From Candidatus Enterenecus merdae (lineage in GTDB: Bacteria; Bacillota; Clostridia; Oscillospirales; Oscillospiraceae): DNA of 34,857 nt. The translations under genes and the position numbers were made by a program. Below the pieces are notes generated by a model that saw nothing but the letters and a program-made list of their open reading frames with translations, did no database searches and was not told where the DNA came from. Positions 20,834-28,343 of the stretch are shown one piece after another (position 1 is the stretch's first letter; each line of letters opens with the position of its first letter). The stretch covers positions 1 to 34,857 of the forward strand of contig DVJZ01000050.1 of NCBI GenBank assembly GCA_018716385.1. Reading direction: 5' to 3'.

Positions 20834-21417
20834 GGCCGACCCGCCGGCCCGTCCGGCCCCAGGTCCCCCGTCTTCCAGTGTCTGCGGCACAGGCCGATGT
20901 AGCAGTCGTTGGCCCCCAACACCACCTGGGCCCCCTGCTTGAGCACCACGCCCTGGGCGTCAAACCGGGCGTTGCACACCGCCTTCCGGCCGCACCAGCA
21001 GATGGTCTTGACCTCCTCGATCACATCCGACCAGGCCAGCAGCGCCTCTGAGCCTGGGAACAGGTCCCCCTTGAAGTCCGCCCGCAGCCCGTAGCAGATG
21101 ACGGGCACATCCAGCTCGTCCACCAGGTCGGTGAGAAAGCGCACCTGGTCCCGGGTGAGAAACTGCGCCTCGTCCACGATGACGCACTGATAGGCGCGGA
21201 TCTCCTCCCGATCCATCTCCTGCAGCTGCTCAAACCACACGCAAGGGTAGCGCAGGCCAATGCGGGAATTGACCACCTGTTCCCCCTCCCGCTGGTCCAG
21301 CATGGGCTTGACCATCAGGGCCCGCTGGCCCCGCTCCTCATAGTTATAACGCACCATCAGGGCGTTTGCCGACTTACTGGAACCCATCACCCCATAACGG
21401 AAATACAGCTTTGCCAC
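20830..21417 (-). CDS. tdk: Thymidine kinase (type II)
   Basis: Phosphorylates thymidine with ATP in the pyrimidine salvage pathway; 195 residues from the GTG at 21417 behind GGGAGAGG. The P-loop reads GVMGSSKSANAL (variant of the usual GxMxSGKS), the Walker B-like stretch is CVIVDEAQFL, and the lasso/zinc part has CWCGRKAVCNARF and a C-terminal CRRHW. The length is standard. It starts 18 bases after mutY and overlaps the radical SAM gene by four bases. Confidence 0.95.
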   Translation of the reverse strand: MAKLYFRYGVMGSSKSANALMVRYNYEERGQRALMVKPMLDQREGEQVVNSRIGLRYPCVWFEQLQEMDREEIRAYQCVIVDEAQFLTRDQVRFLTDLVDELDVPVICYGLRADFKGDLFPGSEALLAWSDVIEEVKTICWCGRKAVCNARFDAQGVVLKQGAQVVLGANDCYIGLCRRHWKTGDLGPDGPAGRP

Positions 21418-21435
21418 GGGCTATCCTCTCCCTTC

Positions 21436-22479
21436 CTATCCTTCGCTCAGCCGCCCCTCCACCACCCTCTGGGCCCCCTGAAAGGCGTTGGGGATGGCAT
21501 AGCGGCCCTTCCAATCGGCCAGGTCGGCCCACACCCAGCCCTCGGGCAGGCGGCTGTCCAGGGCCTTCACCGCCTGGAAGTCCAGATGCCACTCCACATG
21601 GGTGAAGATGTGCTTGCCCCGGCCGGCGGGCTCCTGCCCCTCCGCCCGGATTCCCCAGCCTGCCGGGAGCGGCCCCGCCCCCGGCTCGTTGGGATACTCC
21701 CATAGCCCGGCCAGCAGGCCACGATCCGGCCGTCGGCGCAGGGCCACCGCCCCACGGTGGAAGATCAGCCACACGGTGCGCGCCTCCACCCGGCGCGCCT
21801 TTTTGGCCGCCTTCACCGGCAGCTCCCCCGTCCTTCCATCCCGCCGGGCCACGCAGAAGTCCTGGGCCGGGCAGCGCTGGCACAAAGGCGCACCGTTGGG
21901 CAGGCACACCGTGGCCCCCAGGTCCATCATGGCCTGGGTAAACCGCCCCGGGGCCTGCAGGGGGATGACCTGCTCCAACGCCTGGGCGATCCGGCGCTTG
22001 GTAGCCGGGGCGGCGATGTCCCCCTCGTCCCCCGTCAGGCGGGTGACCACCCGCAGCACGTTGCCGTCCACCGCCGCCCGAGGCTGGCCAAAGGCGATGG
22101 AGCAGATGGCTCCCGCGGTGTAGTCCCCCACCCCCTTCAGAGCCCGGACGCTGGCATAGTCGGAGGGGAAGACCCCCCCGTGCTCGTCCAGGATCTGCCG
22201 GGCGGCGGCCTGGAGGTTCCGGGCCCGGTTATAGTACCCCAGCCCCTGCCACAGCTTCATCAGCCGGTCCTGGGGCAGGGCGGCCAGGGCGGCCACGTCC
22301 GGTGCGGCCTCCAGAAAGCGCTGATAGTAGCCCAGCACGGCGGCCACCCGGGTCTGTTGCAGCATGATCTCAGACACCCACACGTGATAGGCGGTGGGAT
22401 CCTCCCGCCAAGGCAGGGTACGGGCGTTGTCCCGGTACCACTCCAGCAGCGGGATGGGCAGTTGTTCCAGCGGCGTCAT
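21436..22479 (-). CDS. mutY: A/G-specific adenine glycosylase
   Basis: Base-excision repair enzyme that removes adenine opposite 8-oxoguanine. 347 residues from ATG 22479 after GGGGAGGTG. The N-terminal domain has LPWREDPTAYHVWVSEIMLQ with the catalytic Glu37, the helix-hairpin-helix LKGVGDYTAGAI and the catalytic Asp138 (AAVDGNVLRV). The Fe-S cluster ligands are Cys192, 200, 203 and 209, with seven rather than six residues in the first gap, as in several Clostridia. The C-terminal NUDIX-like domain recognises 8-oxoG (RRPDRGLLAGLWEYPN). First gene of an operon with tdk and a radical SAM gene. Confidence 0.96.
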   Translation of the reverse strand: MTPLEQLPIPLLEWYRDNARTLPWREDPTAYHVWVSEIMLQQTRVAAVLGYYQRFLEAAPDVAALAALPQDRLMKLWQGLGYYNRARNLQAAARQILDEHGGVFPSDYASVRALKGVGDYTAGAICSIAFGQPRAAVDGNVLRVVTRLTGDEGDIAAPATKRRIAQALEQVIPLQAPGRFTQAMMDLGATVCLPNGAPLCQRCPAQDFCVARRDGRTGELPVKAAKKARRVEARTVWLIFHRGAVALRRRPDRGLLAGLWEYPNEPGAGPLPAGWGIRAEGQEPAGRGKHIFTHVEWHLDFQAVKALDSRLPEGWVWADLADWKGRYAIPNAFQGAQRVVEGRLSEG

Positions 22480-22532
22480 AGGCCACCTCCCCACAGGATT
22501 CCGGCGCGGGGCAGCGCGCCGAGTCTTTCGCC

Positions 22533-22561
22533 ATGGTACCACAATTCTCCTCCTTTTTCAA
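22533..22561 (-). promoter_or_regulatory. Promoter of the mutY operon
   Basis: Minus strand TTGAAA (22556-22561), 17-bp spacer, TACCAT (22533-22538). Confidence 0.55.
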
Positions 22562-22615
22562 CGCTCCGCCGCCCGATCCCCTCCAGTCCCGGCCTGTTTT
22601 TTCCTCCCCCGCCGT

Positions 22616-22649
22616 TTCGGCAAGTTTTTCCGCCCCCGGGCGGTATAAT
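22616..22649 (+). promoter_or_regulatory. spoIIA promoter with 0A box in the -35 region
   Basis: TATAAT at 22644-22649 lacks a normal -35 at 17 bp. Instead a 0A box (TGCCGAA on the minus strand, 22616-22622) ends 21 bases before it. This layout is that of Spo0A-activated sigma-A promoters such as B. subtilis spoIIG and spoIIE. No clear sigma-H motif was seen. Confidence 0.6.
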
Positions 22650-22678
22650 CTCGTCAAATCCCTTCAGGAGGACAAGCC

Positions 22679-22984
22679 ATGCCCATCACAGTCAGCCGCC
22701 AGCCGGAAGGCGCCACCATCGCCCTGGCCGGTGAGATCGACCACCACGGCGCCCGGGCCATGATGGCCCAGCTGGAGGACGCCATCGCCACCACCCTTCC
22801 CCTTCGCCTGACCCTGGACCTGTCGGGCGTCACGTTCATGGACAGCTCGGGCATCGCAGTGCTGATGCGGGCCCTGCGGCAGATGCAACAGCTGGGGGGC
22901 TCCCTGCGGGTGACCGCCATCCCTCTCCAGGCCCGGCGGGTGCTGGACGCGGCCGGCGTGGGCCGGCTCATCACTTTGGAATAA
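22679..22984 (+). CDS. spoIIAA: Anti-anti-sigma factor SpoIIAA
   Basis: A 101-residue STAS-domain protein that, when dephosphorylated, binds SpoIIAB and frees sigma-F in the forespore. Start ATG 22679 after AGGAGG. MPITVSRQPEGATIALAGEID opens the STAS fold and FMDSSGIAVLMRALR carries the phosphorylatable Ser57 (equal to Ser58 of B. subtilis). The length is slightly short of the 115 or so typical. First gene of the spoIIAA-spoIIAB-sigF operon. Confidence 0.96.
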   Translation: MPITVSRQPEGATIALAGEIDHHGARAMMAQLEDAIATTLPLRLTLDLSGVTFMDSSGIAVLMRALRQMQQLGGSLRVTAIPLQARRVLDAAGVGRLITLE

Positions 22985-22997
22985 GGAGGGCTACATA

Positions 22998-23441
22998 GTG
23001 AAAGCCATCGACCAGACCACCATCGTCTTCTCCTCCCGCTCGGCAAACGAGGGGTTTGCCCGGGCCTGCGCCGCCTGCTTCGCCGCCCAGCTGGACCCCA
23101 CCCTGGACGAGGTGGCCGACATCAAGACCGCCGTGAGCGAGGCGGTGACCAACGCCATCGTCCATGCCTATCCAGACCGGCTGGGCCGGGTCACCCTGCG
23201 CCTGCGCCTGCTGGAGGGGAGCCAGCTGGAGGTGCAGGTCAAGGACGCCGGGGTGGGCATCCCCGACATCGAGCAGGCCCGCACCCCCTTGTTCACCACC
23301 GGCAGCGAGGAGCGCTCGGGCATGGGCTTTACCATCATGGAGAGCTTCATGGATGCGCTGAAGGTACGCTCTGAGCCAGGCAAGGGCACCACCGTCACCA
23401 TGCGCAAGCGGATCGCCCGCCGGGCGGGCGGGACGCGGTGA
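22998..23441 (+). CDS. spoIIAB: Anti-sigma-F factor and kinase SpoIIAB
   Basis: A 147-residue GHKL-type kinase that holds sigma-F inactive and phosphorylates SpoIIAA. Start GTG 22998 after AAGGAGGG. N-box DIKTAVSEAVTNAIVHAYP, G1 box VKDAGVGIPDI and G2 region SGMGFTIMESFMD are present, with the ATP-lid sequence TPLFTTGSEERSG. It overlaps sigF by four bases (GTGA), so stoichiometry is probably kept by translational coupling. Confidence 0.97.
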   Translation: MKAIDQTTIVFSSRSANEGFARACAACFAAQLDPTLDEVADIKTAVSEAVTNAIVHAYPDRLGRVTLRLRLLEGSQLEVQVKDAGVGIPDIEQARTPLFTTGSEERSGMGFTIMESFMDALKVRSEPGKGTTVTMRKRIARRAGGTR

Positions 23442-24166
23442 GGGGGCTGGACACCCCCTCCCTGCTGGAGGCGGCCCGGCAGGGCGACAACGACGCCTGC
23501 GAGCGGCTGCTGCTGGACAACAGCGGACTGATCTGGTCGGTGGCCCGGCGGTACTATGGCCGGGGGGTGGATCCAGAGGACCTGTACCAGCTGGGCTGCC
23601 TGGGTTTTCTCAAGGCCGTGCGGGGTTTTGACCCGGACTACGGCACCCAGTTCTCCACCTACGCCGTGCCCAAGATCGCCGGGGAGATCCGACGCTTCCT
23701 CCGGGACGACGGGGTGGTAAAGGTCAGCCGGGGGATGAAGGAGCGGGCGGCCGCCCTGCGCCAGAGCCGGCAGGAGCTGGGCCATCGGCTGGGCCGGGAG
23801 CCCACCCTCTCTGAGCTGAGCGCCGCCACCGGGCTGGAGCCGGAGGAGATCGCCGCGGCGGACACCGCCGTGCTCAGCGTGGCCTCCCTGCAAAGCGAGA
23901 GCGGCGAGGACGGGTTCACCCTGGAGTCGGTGCTGGGCTCGGACGGCATGGAGGAAGAGGTGGTGGAACGGCTCACCCTGCGCCAGGCCATCGACGCGCT
24001 GCCCGAGCGGGAGCGCAAGGTCATCCTGCTGCGCTTTTACAAGAACCTCACTCAGGATCGAGTGTCCCGGGTGCTGGGGGTGAGCCAGGTGCAGGTATCC
24101 CGCATCGAGCGGCGGGCCATCGGCCATCTGCGCCAGGCCCTGTCGGAACACGGAGGGGAAGGATAG
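23438..24166 (+). CDS. sigF: RNA polymerase sigma-F factor
   Basis: Forespore-specific sigma factor of 242 residues, GTG start at 23438 within the spoIIAB stop. Region 2 (LYQLGCLGFLKAVRGFDPDYGTQFSTYAVPKI), region 3 (ELGHRLGREPTLSELSAATG) and region 4 (ERERKVILLRFYKNLTQDRVSRVLGVSQVQVSRIERR) are intact. It directs early forespore genes including the switch to sigma-G. Note: residues are quoted only as landmarks. Last gene of the spoIIA operon; a probable terminator follows. Confidence 0.97.
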   Translation: MRGLDTPSLLEAARQGDNDACERLLLDNSGLIWSVARRYYGRGVDPEDLYQLGCLGFLKAVRGFDPDYGTQFSTYAVPKIAGEIRRFLRDDGVVKVSRGMKERAAALRQSRQELGHRLGREPTLSELSAATGLEPEEIAAADTAVLSVASLQSESGEDGFTLESVLGSDGMEEEVVERLTLRQAIDALPERERKVILLRFYKNLTQDRVSRVLGVSQVQVSRIERRAIGHLRQALSEHGGEG

Positions 24167-24167
24167 C

Positions 24168-24209
24168 CGGACGGCTGGGTAGGGCGTGGGTCCCGCCCGC
24201 CGTCCGCTT
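24168..24209 (+). terminator. Probable terminator of the spoIIA operon
   Basis: CGGACGGC (24168-24175) pairs with GCCGTCCG (24199-24206), followed only by CTTT, so the U-run is weak. Confidence 0.5.
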
Positions 24210-24243
24210 TGCGTTTCCTCCCCGCCGGGGCGGAAGAATTTTC

Positions 24244-24272
24244 TTGCAAATTGCCTTGGCGCGTACTATGAT
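24244..24272 (+). promoter_or_regulatory. Promoter for the glycosyltransferase operon
   Basis: TTGCAA (24244-24249), 17-bp spacer, TATGAT (24267-24272). Confidence 0.8.
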
Positions 24273-24343
24273 AGAGGTGCTGGCGGAGCGGGCCGTCCTT
24301 CCGGCCCCCTGCGGCGATTTTGTGCTTTTCCGGAGAGGACGAC

Positions 24344-25315
24344 ATGAATCACACCCTTTACATCGTGGTACCCTGCTACAATGAGGAGGAAGTCCTACCC
24401 GAGACCGCCGGGAGGCTGAAGGCCAAGTTGGAGCAGCTCATGGCCGCAGGCAAAGCCGGGCCCAAGAGCCGAGTGTTGTTTGTCAACGACGGCTCGAAGG
24501 ACCGCACCTGGGAGATCATCTGCCAGCTGCACGCCCAGTCGCCCCTGCTGTGCGGGGTGGACCTGTCCCGGAACCGGGGACACCAGAACGCCCTGCTGGC
24601 CGGGCTGATGACCGCCCGAGACAAGGCGGACGCGGTCATCTCCATGGACGCCGACCTCCAGGACGACGTGGATGCGGTGGACGCCATGGTGGACAAGTTC
24701 CTCCAGGGAGTGGACATCGTCTATGGAGTGCGCAGCAGCCGGAATCGGGACAGCTTCTTCAAGCGTACCACCGCCGAGGCCTTCTACCGCCTCATGGACG
24801 CCATGGGGGCTGAGACGGTGTTCAACCACGCCGACTACCGCCTGATGTCCCGGCGGGCGCTGGACGGGCTGGCCCAGTTCCAGGAGGTCAACCTGTTCCT
24901 GCGGGGCATCGTGCCCATGATCGGCTACCGTACCGACGTGGTGGAGTATCAGCGGGGGGAGCGCTTTGCCGGGCAGAGCAAGTATCCCTTGAAGAAGATG
25001 CTGGCCTTCGCCCTGGAGGGAATCACCTCCCTGTCGGTGCGTCCCCTGCGGCTGATCACCGCCCTGGGTTTCCTGGTCTTTCTGGCCTCGCTGGTGATGA
25101 TCGCCTACAACGTGGCCCGCTGGATCGGCGGCAACACTATCACCGGCTGGGCCAGCCTGGCCTGCTCCATCTGGCTCATCGGCGGGCTGATCCTGCTGGC
25201 CCTGGGGGTAATCGGCGAATATGTGGGCAAACTCTACCTGGAGAGCAAGCACCGGCCCCGGTTCCTCATCCGGCAGGTGCTGGGGGACGTACGGAATGAA
25301 GAAGAGACTGCTTGA
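24344..25315 (+). CDS. GT2 polyisoprenyl-phosphate glycosyltransferase (GtrB/DPM1-like)
   Basis: A 323-residue membrane-bound glycosyltransferase expected to load a sugar from a nucleotide donor onto undecaprenyl phosphate. Start ATG 24344 after GGAGAGG. The catalytic domain has VVPCYNEEEVLPET, FVNDGSKDRTW, DLSRNRGHQNALLAG and the DxD-type MDADLQDD, then two C-terminal transmembrane helices (about 230-255 and 268-292) with LALGVIGEYVGKLYLE. It overlaps the GtrA-like gene by 20 bases, the usual GtrB-GtrA partnership for decorating cell-wall polymers or lipids. The sugar is unknown. Confidence 0.92.
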   Translation: MNHTLYIVVPCYNEEEVLPETAGRLKAKLEQLMAAGKAGPKSRVLFVNDGSKDRTWEIICQLHAQSPLLCGVDLSRNRGHQNALLAGLMTARDKADAVISMDADLQDDVDAVDAMVDKFLQGVDIVYGVRSSRNRDSFFKRTTAEAFYRLMDAMGAETVFNHADYRLMSRRALDGLAQFQEVNLFLRGIVPMIGYRTDVVEYQRGERFAGQSKYPLKKMLAFALEGITSLSVRPLRLITALGFLVFLASLVMIAYNVARWIGGNTITGWASLACSIWLIGGLILLALGVIGEYVGKLYLESKHRPRFLIRQVLGDVRNEEETA

Positions 25316-25712
25316 TCCCACGGTCTGGAAGTTTTTGCTGGTGGGGGCGCTCAACACCCTGGTGGGCTCAGGAGTCATGTTCCTGCTGTACAACCTGGCC
25401 CACGCGGGCTACTGGCTGTCGGTGTGCGCCAACTACCTGGCCGGGGGGATGGTGAGCTTCCTGCTCAACAAGTACTTCACCTTTCAGAACCGGGATCGCT
25501 CCGCCGCCCAAGTGGCCCGCTTTGCCCTCACCGTGGCCGTGTGCGCCCTGATTGCCTACGGCCTGGCCCGGCCCCTGGTGGGCTGGGCGCTGACGGGGTA
25601 CGGCCCCGCTGTCCGGGAGAACGGAGCGATGCTGGCCGGCATGTGCCTGTACACTGCCCTGAACTATTTCGGCCAGCGCTACTTCGCCTTCCGCCCCGGC
25701 TCAAAGGGGTAA
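25296..25712 (+). CDS. GtrA-like membrane protein (probable polyprenol-sugar flippase)
   Basis: A 138-residue protein with four predicted transmembrane helices. Start ATG 25296 inside the preceding gene. WKFLLVGALNTLVGSGVMFLLY, then NKYFTFQNR and a final NYFGQRYFAFR are GtrA-family hallmarks. It is thought to help move the lipid-linked sugar made by the neighbour across the membrane, though the flipping activity of the family is not firmly proven. Confidence 0.9.
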   Translation: MKKRLLDPTVWKFLLVGALNTLVGSGVMFLLYNLAHAGYWLSVCANYLAGGMVSFLLNKYFTFQNRDRSAAQVARFALTVAVCALIAYGLARPLVGWALTGYGPAVRENGAMLAGMCLYTALNYFGQRYFAFRPGSKG

Positions 25713-25735
25713 CGGCCCTCTTTCCCCCTTCCATC

Positions 25736-25764
25736 TTGCATTTTTCTCTCCCCCGTCATAGAAT
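25736..25764 (+). promoter_or_regulatory. Promoter for the small coiled-coil protein gene
   Basis: TTGCAT (25736-25741), 17-bp spacer, TAGAAT (25759-25764). Confidence 0.75.
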
Positions 25765-25821
25765 AGAGACGAACATTCCGCCCCATCACCCCCGTGAGGT
25801 ATGTGAAAAGGAGGTTTTTCC

Positions 25822-26235
25822 ATGAACATTGATTTTGACCGTCTGAAGGAACGCGCCGGCGAGCTGGCCCAGGCCGGGGTATCCAAGGCCAAGGAGCTGA
25901 CCGACGCGGGCATGGCCAAGGCCAAGCAGCTGACCGAGATCGGCAAGCTGAAGGTGCGCAACTCCAGCGAGCGGGACGCCATCCGCCGGGCCTATACGGA
26001 GCTGGGCAAGCTGTACTATGCCGAGCGGGGCTCCGCCCCCGAGCCCGGCTATGCCGACCTGTGCCAGAAAGTGAGCCAGGCCCGGGCTCGGATCGACTAC
26101 AACAACGAGCGGATCGCCGACATCAAGGCTGCCGGCCAGCTCACCGACCAAGAGGTGGAGAGCGCCTGCTTTGAGCAGGACAGCGACGACGGACAATCGG
26201 AGGACGGCGGCGCCGGCGACGATCCTCAGGTGTGA
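25822..26235 (+). CDS. Small coiled-coil protein of unknown function
   Basis: A 137-residue soluble protein, start ATG 25822 after AAAAGGAGG. Residues 5-45 form an Ala/Lys-rich amphipathic helix with a repeated KAKELT/KAKQLT pattern, 48-70 hold a short conserved-looking block (RDAIRRAYTELGKLYYAERG), and 75-110 another coiled coil. The C-terminal 25 residues are acidic and low in complexity (DSDDGQSEDGGAGDD). Proteins of this shape are common hypotheticals in gut Clostridia, some carrying a C-terminal zinc ribbon that is absent here. The function is not known. It has its own promoter and terminator. Confidence 0.8.
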   Translation: MNIDFDRLKERAGELAQAGVSKAKELTDAGMAKAKQLTEIGKLKVRNSSERDAIRRAYTELGKLYYAERGSAPEPGYADLCQKVSQARARIDYNNERIADIKAAGQLTDQEVESACFEQDSDDGQSEDGGAGDDPQV

Positions 26236-26247
26236 AAAGAAGATGGA

Positions 26248-26287
26248 AAAGGCCCCCGCTCTTCCCCTTGGAAGAGCGGGGGCCTTT
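26248..26287. terminator. Terminator after the coiled-coil protein gene
   Basis: Perfect 18-bp stem (26248-26265 with 26270-26287), loop CCTT; A- and T-rich ends suit the two converging genes. Confidence 0.93.
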
Positions 26288-26309
26288 CCCGCCTTAAATC
26301 AGGCCGTTT

Positions 26310-26657
26310 TCACGCAAAAAACTTGCCCTGAAAAAAATTCTCATTCCCCAGGGGCCTGGCCGTCAGGCGGAACAGAACACACCCATCTGGGCAGACGATG
26401 TCCTTGGTATATCTCCCGCTGCCGCCGATCTTCTCCAGATCGCCTCCGCTGCGCACCGCCTCCATGATTGGGTAGAGCATCATCATGGTCTTGGAGCAGA
26501 TGCCGTATCCCTGGTCGTTGACAGGGCAACCGTAGGTGCAGGTGTATCTGTCCCCCACCTCCTCGCCGTTGCGGCAGTAGCGCTCTGTACACGTTCCCCG
26601 GAGGAAGCCGGTCACCTCCACCTCAAACTCATATTCCTCGTCATACCACTTTTTCAT
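26310..26657 (-). CDS. TIGR04076-like small Cys-rich protein
   Basis: A 115-residue protein, start ATG 26657 after AGGAGGAG. The pattern FEVEVTGFLRGTC, then YGICSKTMMMLYPIMEAVRSGGDL and CPDGCVLFRL resembles the TIGR04076 family, found in anaerobes and of unknown function; the CPDG motif is the clearest landmark. The N-terminal half has an extra Cys pair region (CTYGCPVND). No catalytic role is established. The 120-base gap to recR holds a weak 6-bp hairpin and nothing else clear. Confidence 0.7.
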   Translation of the reverse strand: MKKWYDEEYEFEVEVTGFLRGTCTERYCRNGEEVGDRYTCTYGCPVNDQGYGICSKTMMMLYPIMEAVRSGGDLEKIGGSGRYTKDIVCPDGCVLFRLTARPLGNENFFQGKFFA

Positions 26658-26780
26658 GCCTCTCCTCCTATCGTACAGGGAGCGGGTCCCTTGCCGTCCT
26701 GGAATCTTTGCCTAACGGTAGGCATCTTTTTGCTTGGAAAGGTCTGATGGAAGCCGTCTCTTCCTTTTCCCACAAACGCT

Positions 26781-27383
26781 TCACATCTCCCGCCGGCCCT
26801 CCAGGGCCCGGGTCAGGGTGGCCTCATCGGCAAACTCCAGATGGCTGCCCACCGGGATGCCGTAGGCCAACCGGGTCACCTTCACCCCAAAGGGCTTGAC
26901 CAGCCGGGACAGGTACATGGCGGTGGTCTCCCCCTCCGTGTCCGGGTTGGTGGCCATGATGACCTCCCGCACCTGCCCGTCGGCCAAGCGTTGGGTGAGC
27001 TGGGTGACCCGCAGGTCATCGGGGCCCACATGGCTCATGGGGGAGATCACCCCGTGGAGCACGTGGTACACCCCCTGATACTCCCGGGCCCGCTCCATGG
27101 CCACCACATCCTTGGGGTCGGCCACCACGCAGATCAGCCCCCGGTCCCGCCGGGGGGAGGCACAGATGGGGCAGGGCCCCTCTCCCTGGGTCAGGTTCTG
27201 GCACACAGGGCAGCAGGAGATGCCCGCCTTGGCCTGCACGATGGCGTCGGCAAATTCCTGGGCAGCCTGATCGGGCTGGTTGAGCAGATAGAAGGCCAGG
27301 CGCTGGGCGCTCTTGCGCCCCACGCCAGGCAGCTTGGCAAACTGCTCTACCAGCCGCTCCAGGGCGGGGGGAAAATAGTCCAT
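26781..27383 (-). CDS. recR: Recombination protein RecR
   Basis: A 200-residue DNA-repair mediator that with RecO/RecF loads RecA at gaps. Start ATG 27383, eight bases after GGAGG; a GTG at 27398 lies within that site. Order: helix-hairpin-helix LPGVGRKSAQRLAFYLL, the Cys4 zinc finger (CCPVCQNLTQGEGPCPIC), and the Toprim domain (LICVVADPKDVVAMER and ATNPDTEGETTAMYL) ending near LAYGIPVGSHLEFAD. In most Firmicutes recR follows dnaX and ybaB; here it follows rpe. Confidence 0.97.
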   Translation of the reverse strand: MDYFPPALERLVEQFAKLPGVGRKSAQRLAFYLLNQPDQAAQEFADAIVQAKAGISCCPVCQNLTQGEGPCPICASPRRDRGLICVVADPKDVVAMERAREYQGVYHVLHGVISPMSHVGPDDLRVTQLTQRLADGQVREVIMATNPDTEGETTAMYLSRLVKPFGVKVTRLAYGIPVGSHLEFADEATLTRALEGRREM

Positions 27384-27425
27384 GGGTTTCACCTCCACAT
27401 CCGCAGGGCGCGGACAGTTGTCTGC

Positions 27426-28082
27426 TCAGCCCTCCGCCCCCTCCCGTAGGGCGGCGATGGCCAGCTCAATATCAGGCGCGCCGTACACCGAGGAACCGGC
27501 CACCAACACATTGGCCCCCGCCTGGACCACCTTCCGGGCTGTGACGGGGTTGATGCCCCCGTCCACCTCCAGCTGGCAGGCGGGGTTGTATTGGTCGATG
27601 AGCCGGCGCACCTGGCCGATGGTGTCCAGCTGCCGCTCCAGGAAAGGCTGGCCGCCAAAGCCGGGTTCCACCGTCATCACCAGCACCATGTCCAGCCGCT
27701 CCAGGTAGGGCAGCACCGCCTGGGCCGCGGTGATGGGCCGCAGGGCCACTGCCTTGCGCACCCCACACTCCTCCATCAGGTCCAGCGCCCGGGCGATGCC
27801 CGTGGGGTGGTCGGCCTCCAGGTGGACGCTGAGCAAGTCCGCCCCCGCCTGGGCAAAGGCCTTGATATAGCGCACCGGCTTGTCAATCATCAAATGGATA
27901 TCCAGCTCCATGTCGGTGTGGCTCCGGATGGACTTCACCACCGGCACTCCAACGGTGAGGTTGGGTACAAAGGCCCCGTCCATCACGTCCACATGGACCC
28001 AGTCGGCGGTGCGGATCCTGCTCAGCTCCCGGGCCAAATTGCAAAAATCGGCCGACAGAATAGAGGGAGCGATCTTTACCAT
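27426..28082 (-). CDS. rpe: Ribulose-phosphate 3-epimerase
   Basis: Interconverts ribulose 5-phosphate and xylulose 5-phosphate in the pentose phosphate pathway. 218 residues, start ATG 28082 after AAAGGAAGG. A TIM barrel with IAPSILSADFCNLA, VHVDVMDGAFVPNLTVG, LDIHLMIDKP, VMTVEPGFGGQPF and LEVDGGINPVTA, including both metal-binding His and catalytic Asp motifs. The 42-base gap to recR suggests co-transcription. Confidence 0.98.
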   Translation of the reverse strand: MVKIAPSILSADFCNLARELSRIRTADWVHVDVMDGAFVPNLTVGVPVVKSIRSHTDMELDIHLMIDKPVRYIKAFAQAGADLLSVHLEADHPTGIARALDLMEECGVRKAVALRPITAAQAVLPYLERLDMVLVMTVEPGFGGQPFLERQLDTIGQVRRLIDQYNPACQLEVDGGINPVTARKVVQAGANVLVAGSSVYGAPDIELAIAALREGAEG

Positions 28083-28343
28083 CAGGTTTCCTTCCTTTCT
28101 GCCCCATCTGGGGGATCTCCCAGGGCACGACCGGCCGGCCCGGCGCGCACCGGGCGGCCGGCGCCCTCATAGGATACAGCACGCGGAAGTCGCCGCCGGC
28201 AGGCCGGGGGGCTTCCCGCCTCTCCCGCTCGCCCCCGGCGCTTGCCGCCGCGGCGTGCCGCACCTGAATAGCCGTCCGGCGGGGCGCAAGCCCCGCCGGG
28301 CGGCACTGTGCTGCCCGCCCGCTTCCGCCCCAGGCCCGGCCCG
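28083..28343 (-). other. Very GC-rich intergenic region full of inverted repeats
   Basis: The 261 bases between ilvA-type gene and rpe are clearly richer in G/C than the flanking genes. Inverted repeats include a stem at 28272-28303 (CCGTCCGGCGGGGC against GCCCCGCCGGGCGG, one mismatch pair) and another formed by GGCCGGC-type arms near 28130-28165, plus a GCACGC/GCGTGC pairing spanning about 28180-28260. No canonical terminator, T-box, or known RNA was recognised and no convincing gene. A structured leader of rpe or an unrecognised small RNA is possible. Confidence 0.5.

Noticed and set aside
26709-26732. Plus-strand terminator between TIGR04076-like gene and recR
   Set aside because: Six-bp stem followed by T-run, but no plus-strand gene ends there; probably chance.
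28083-28343. SRP RNA, RNase P RNA or T-box in the GC-rich gap
   Set aside because: The conserved cores (for example the SRP GGTCCGGAAGGAAGCAGC, the T-box TGGNACCGCG) are missing.
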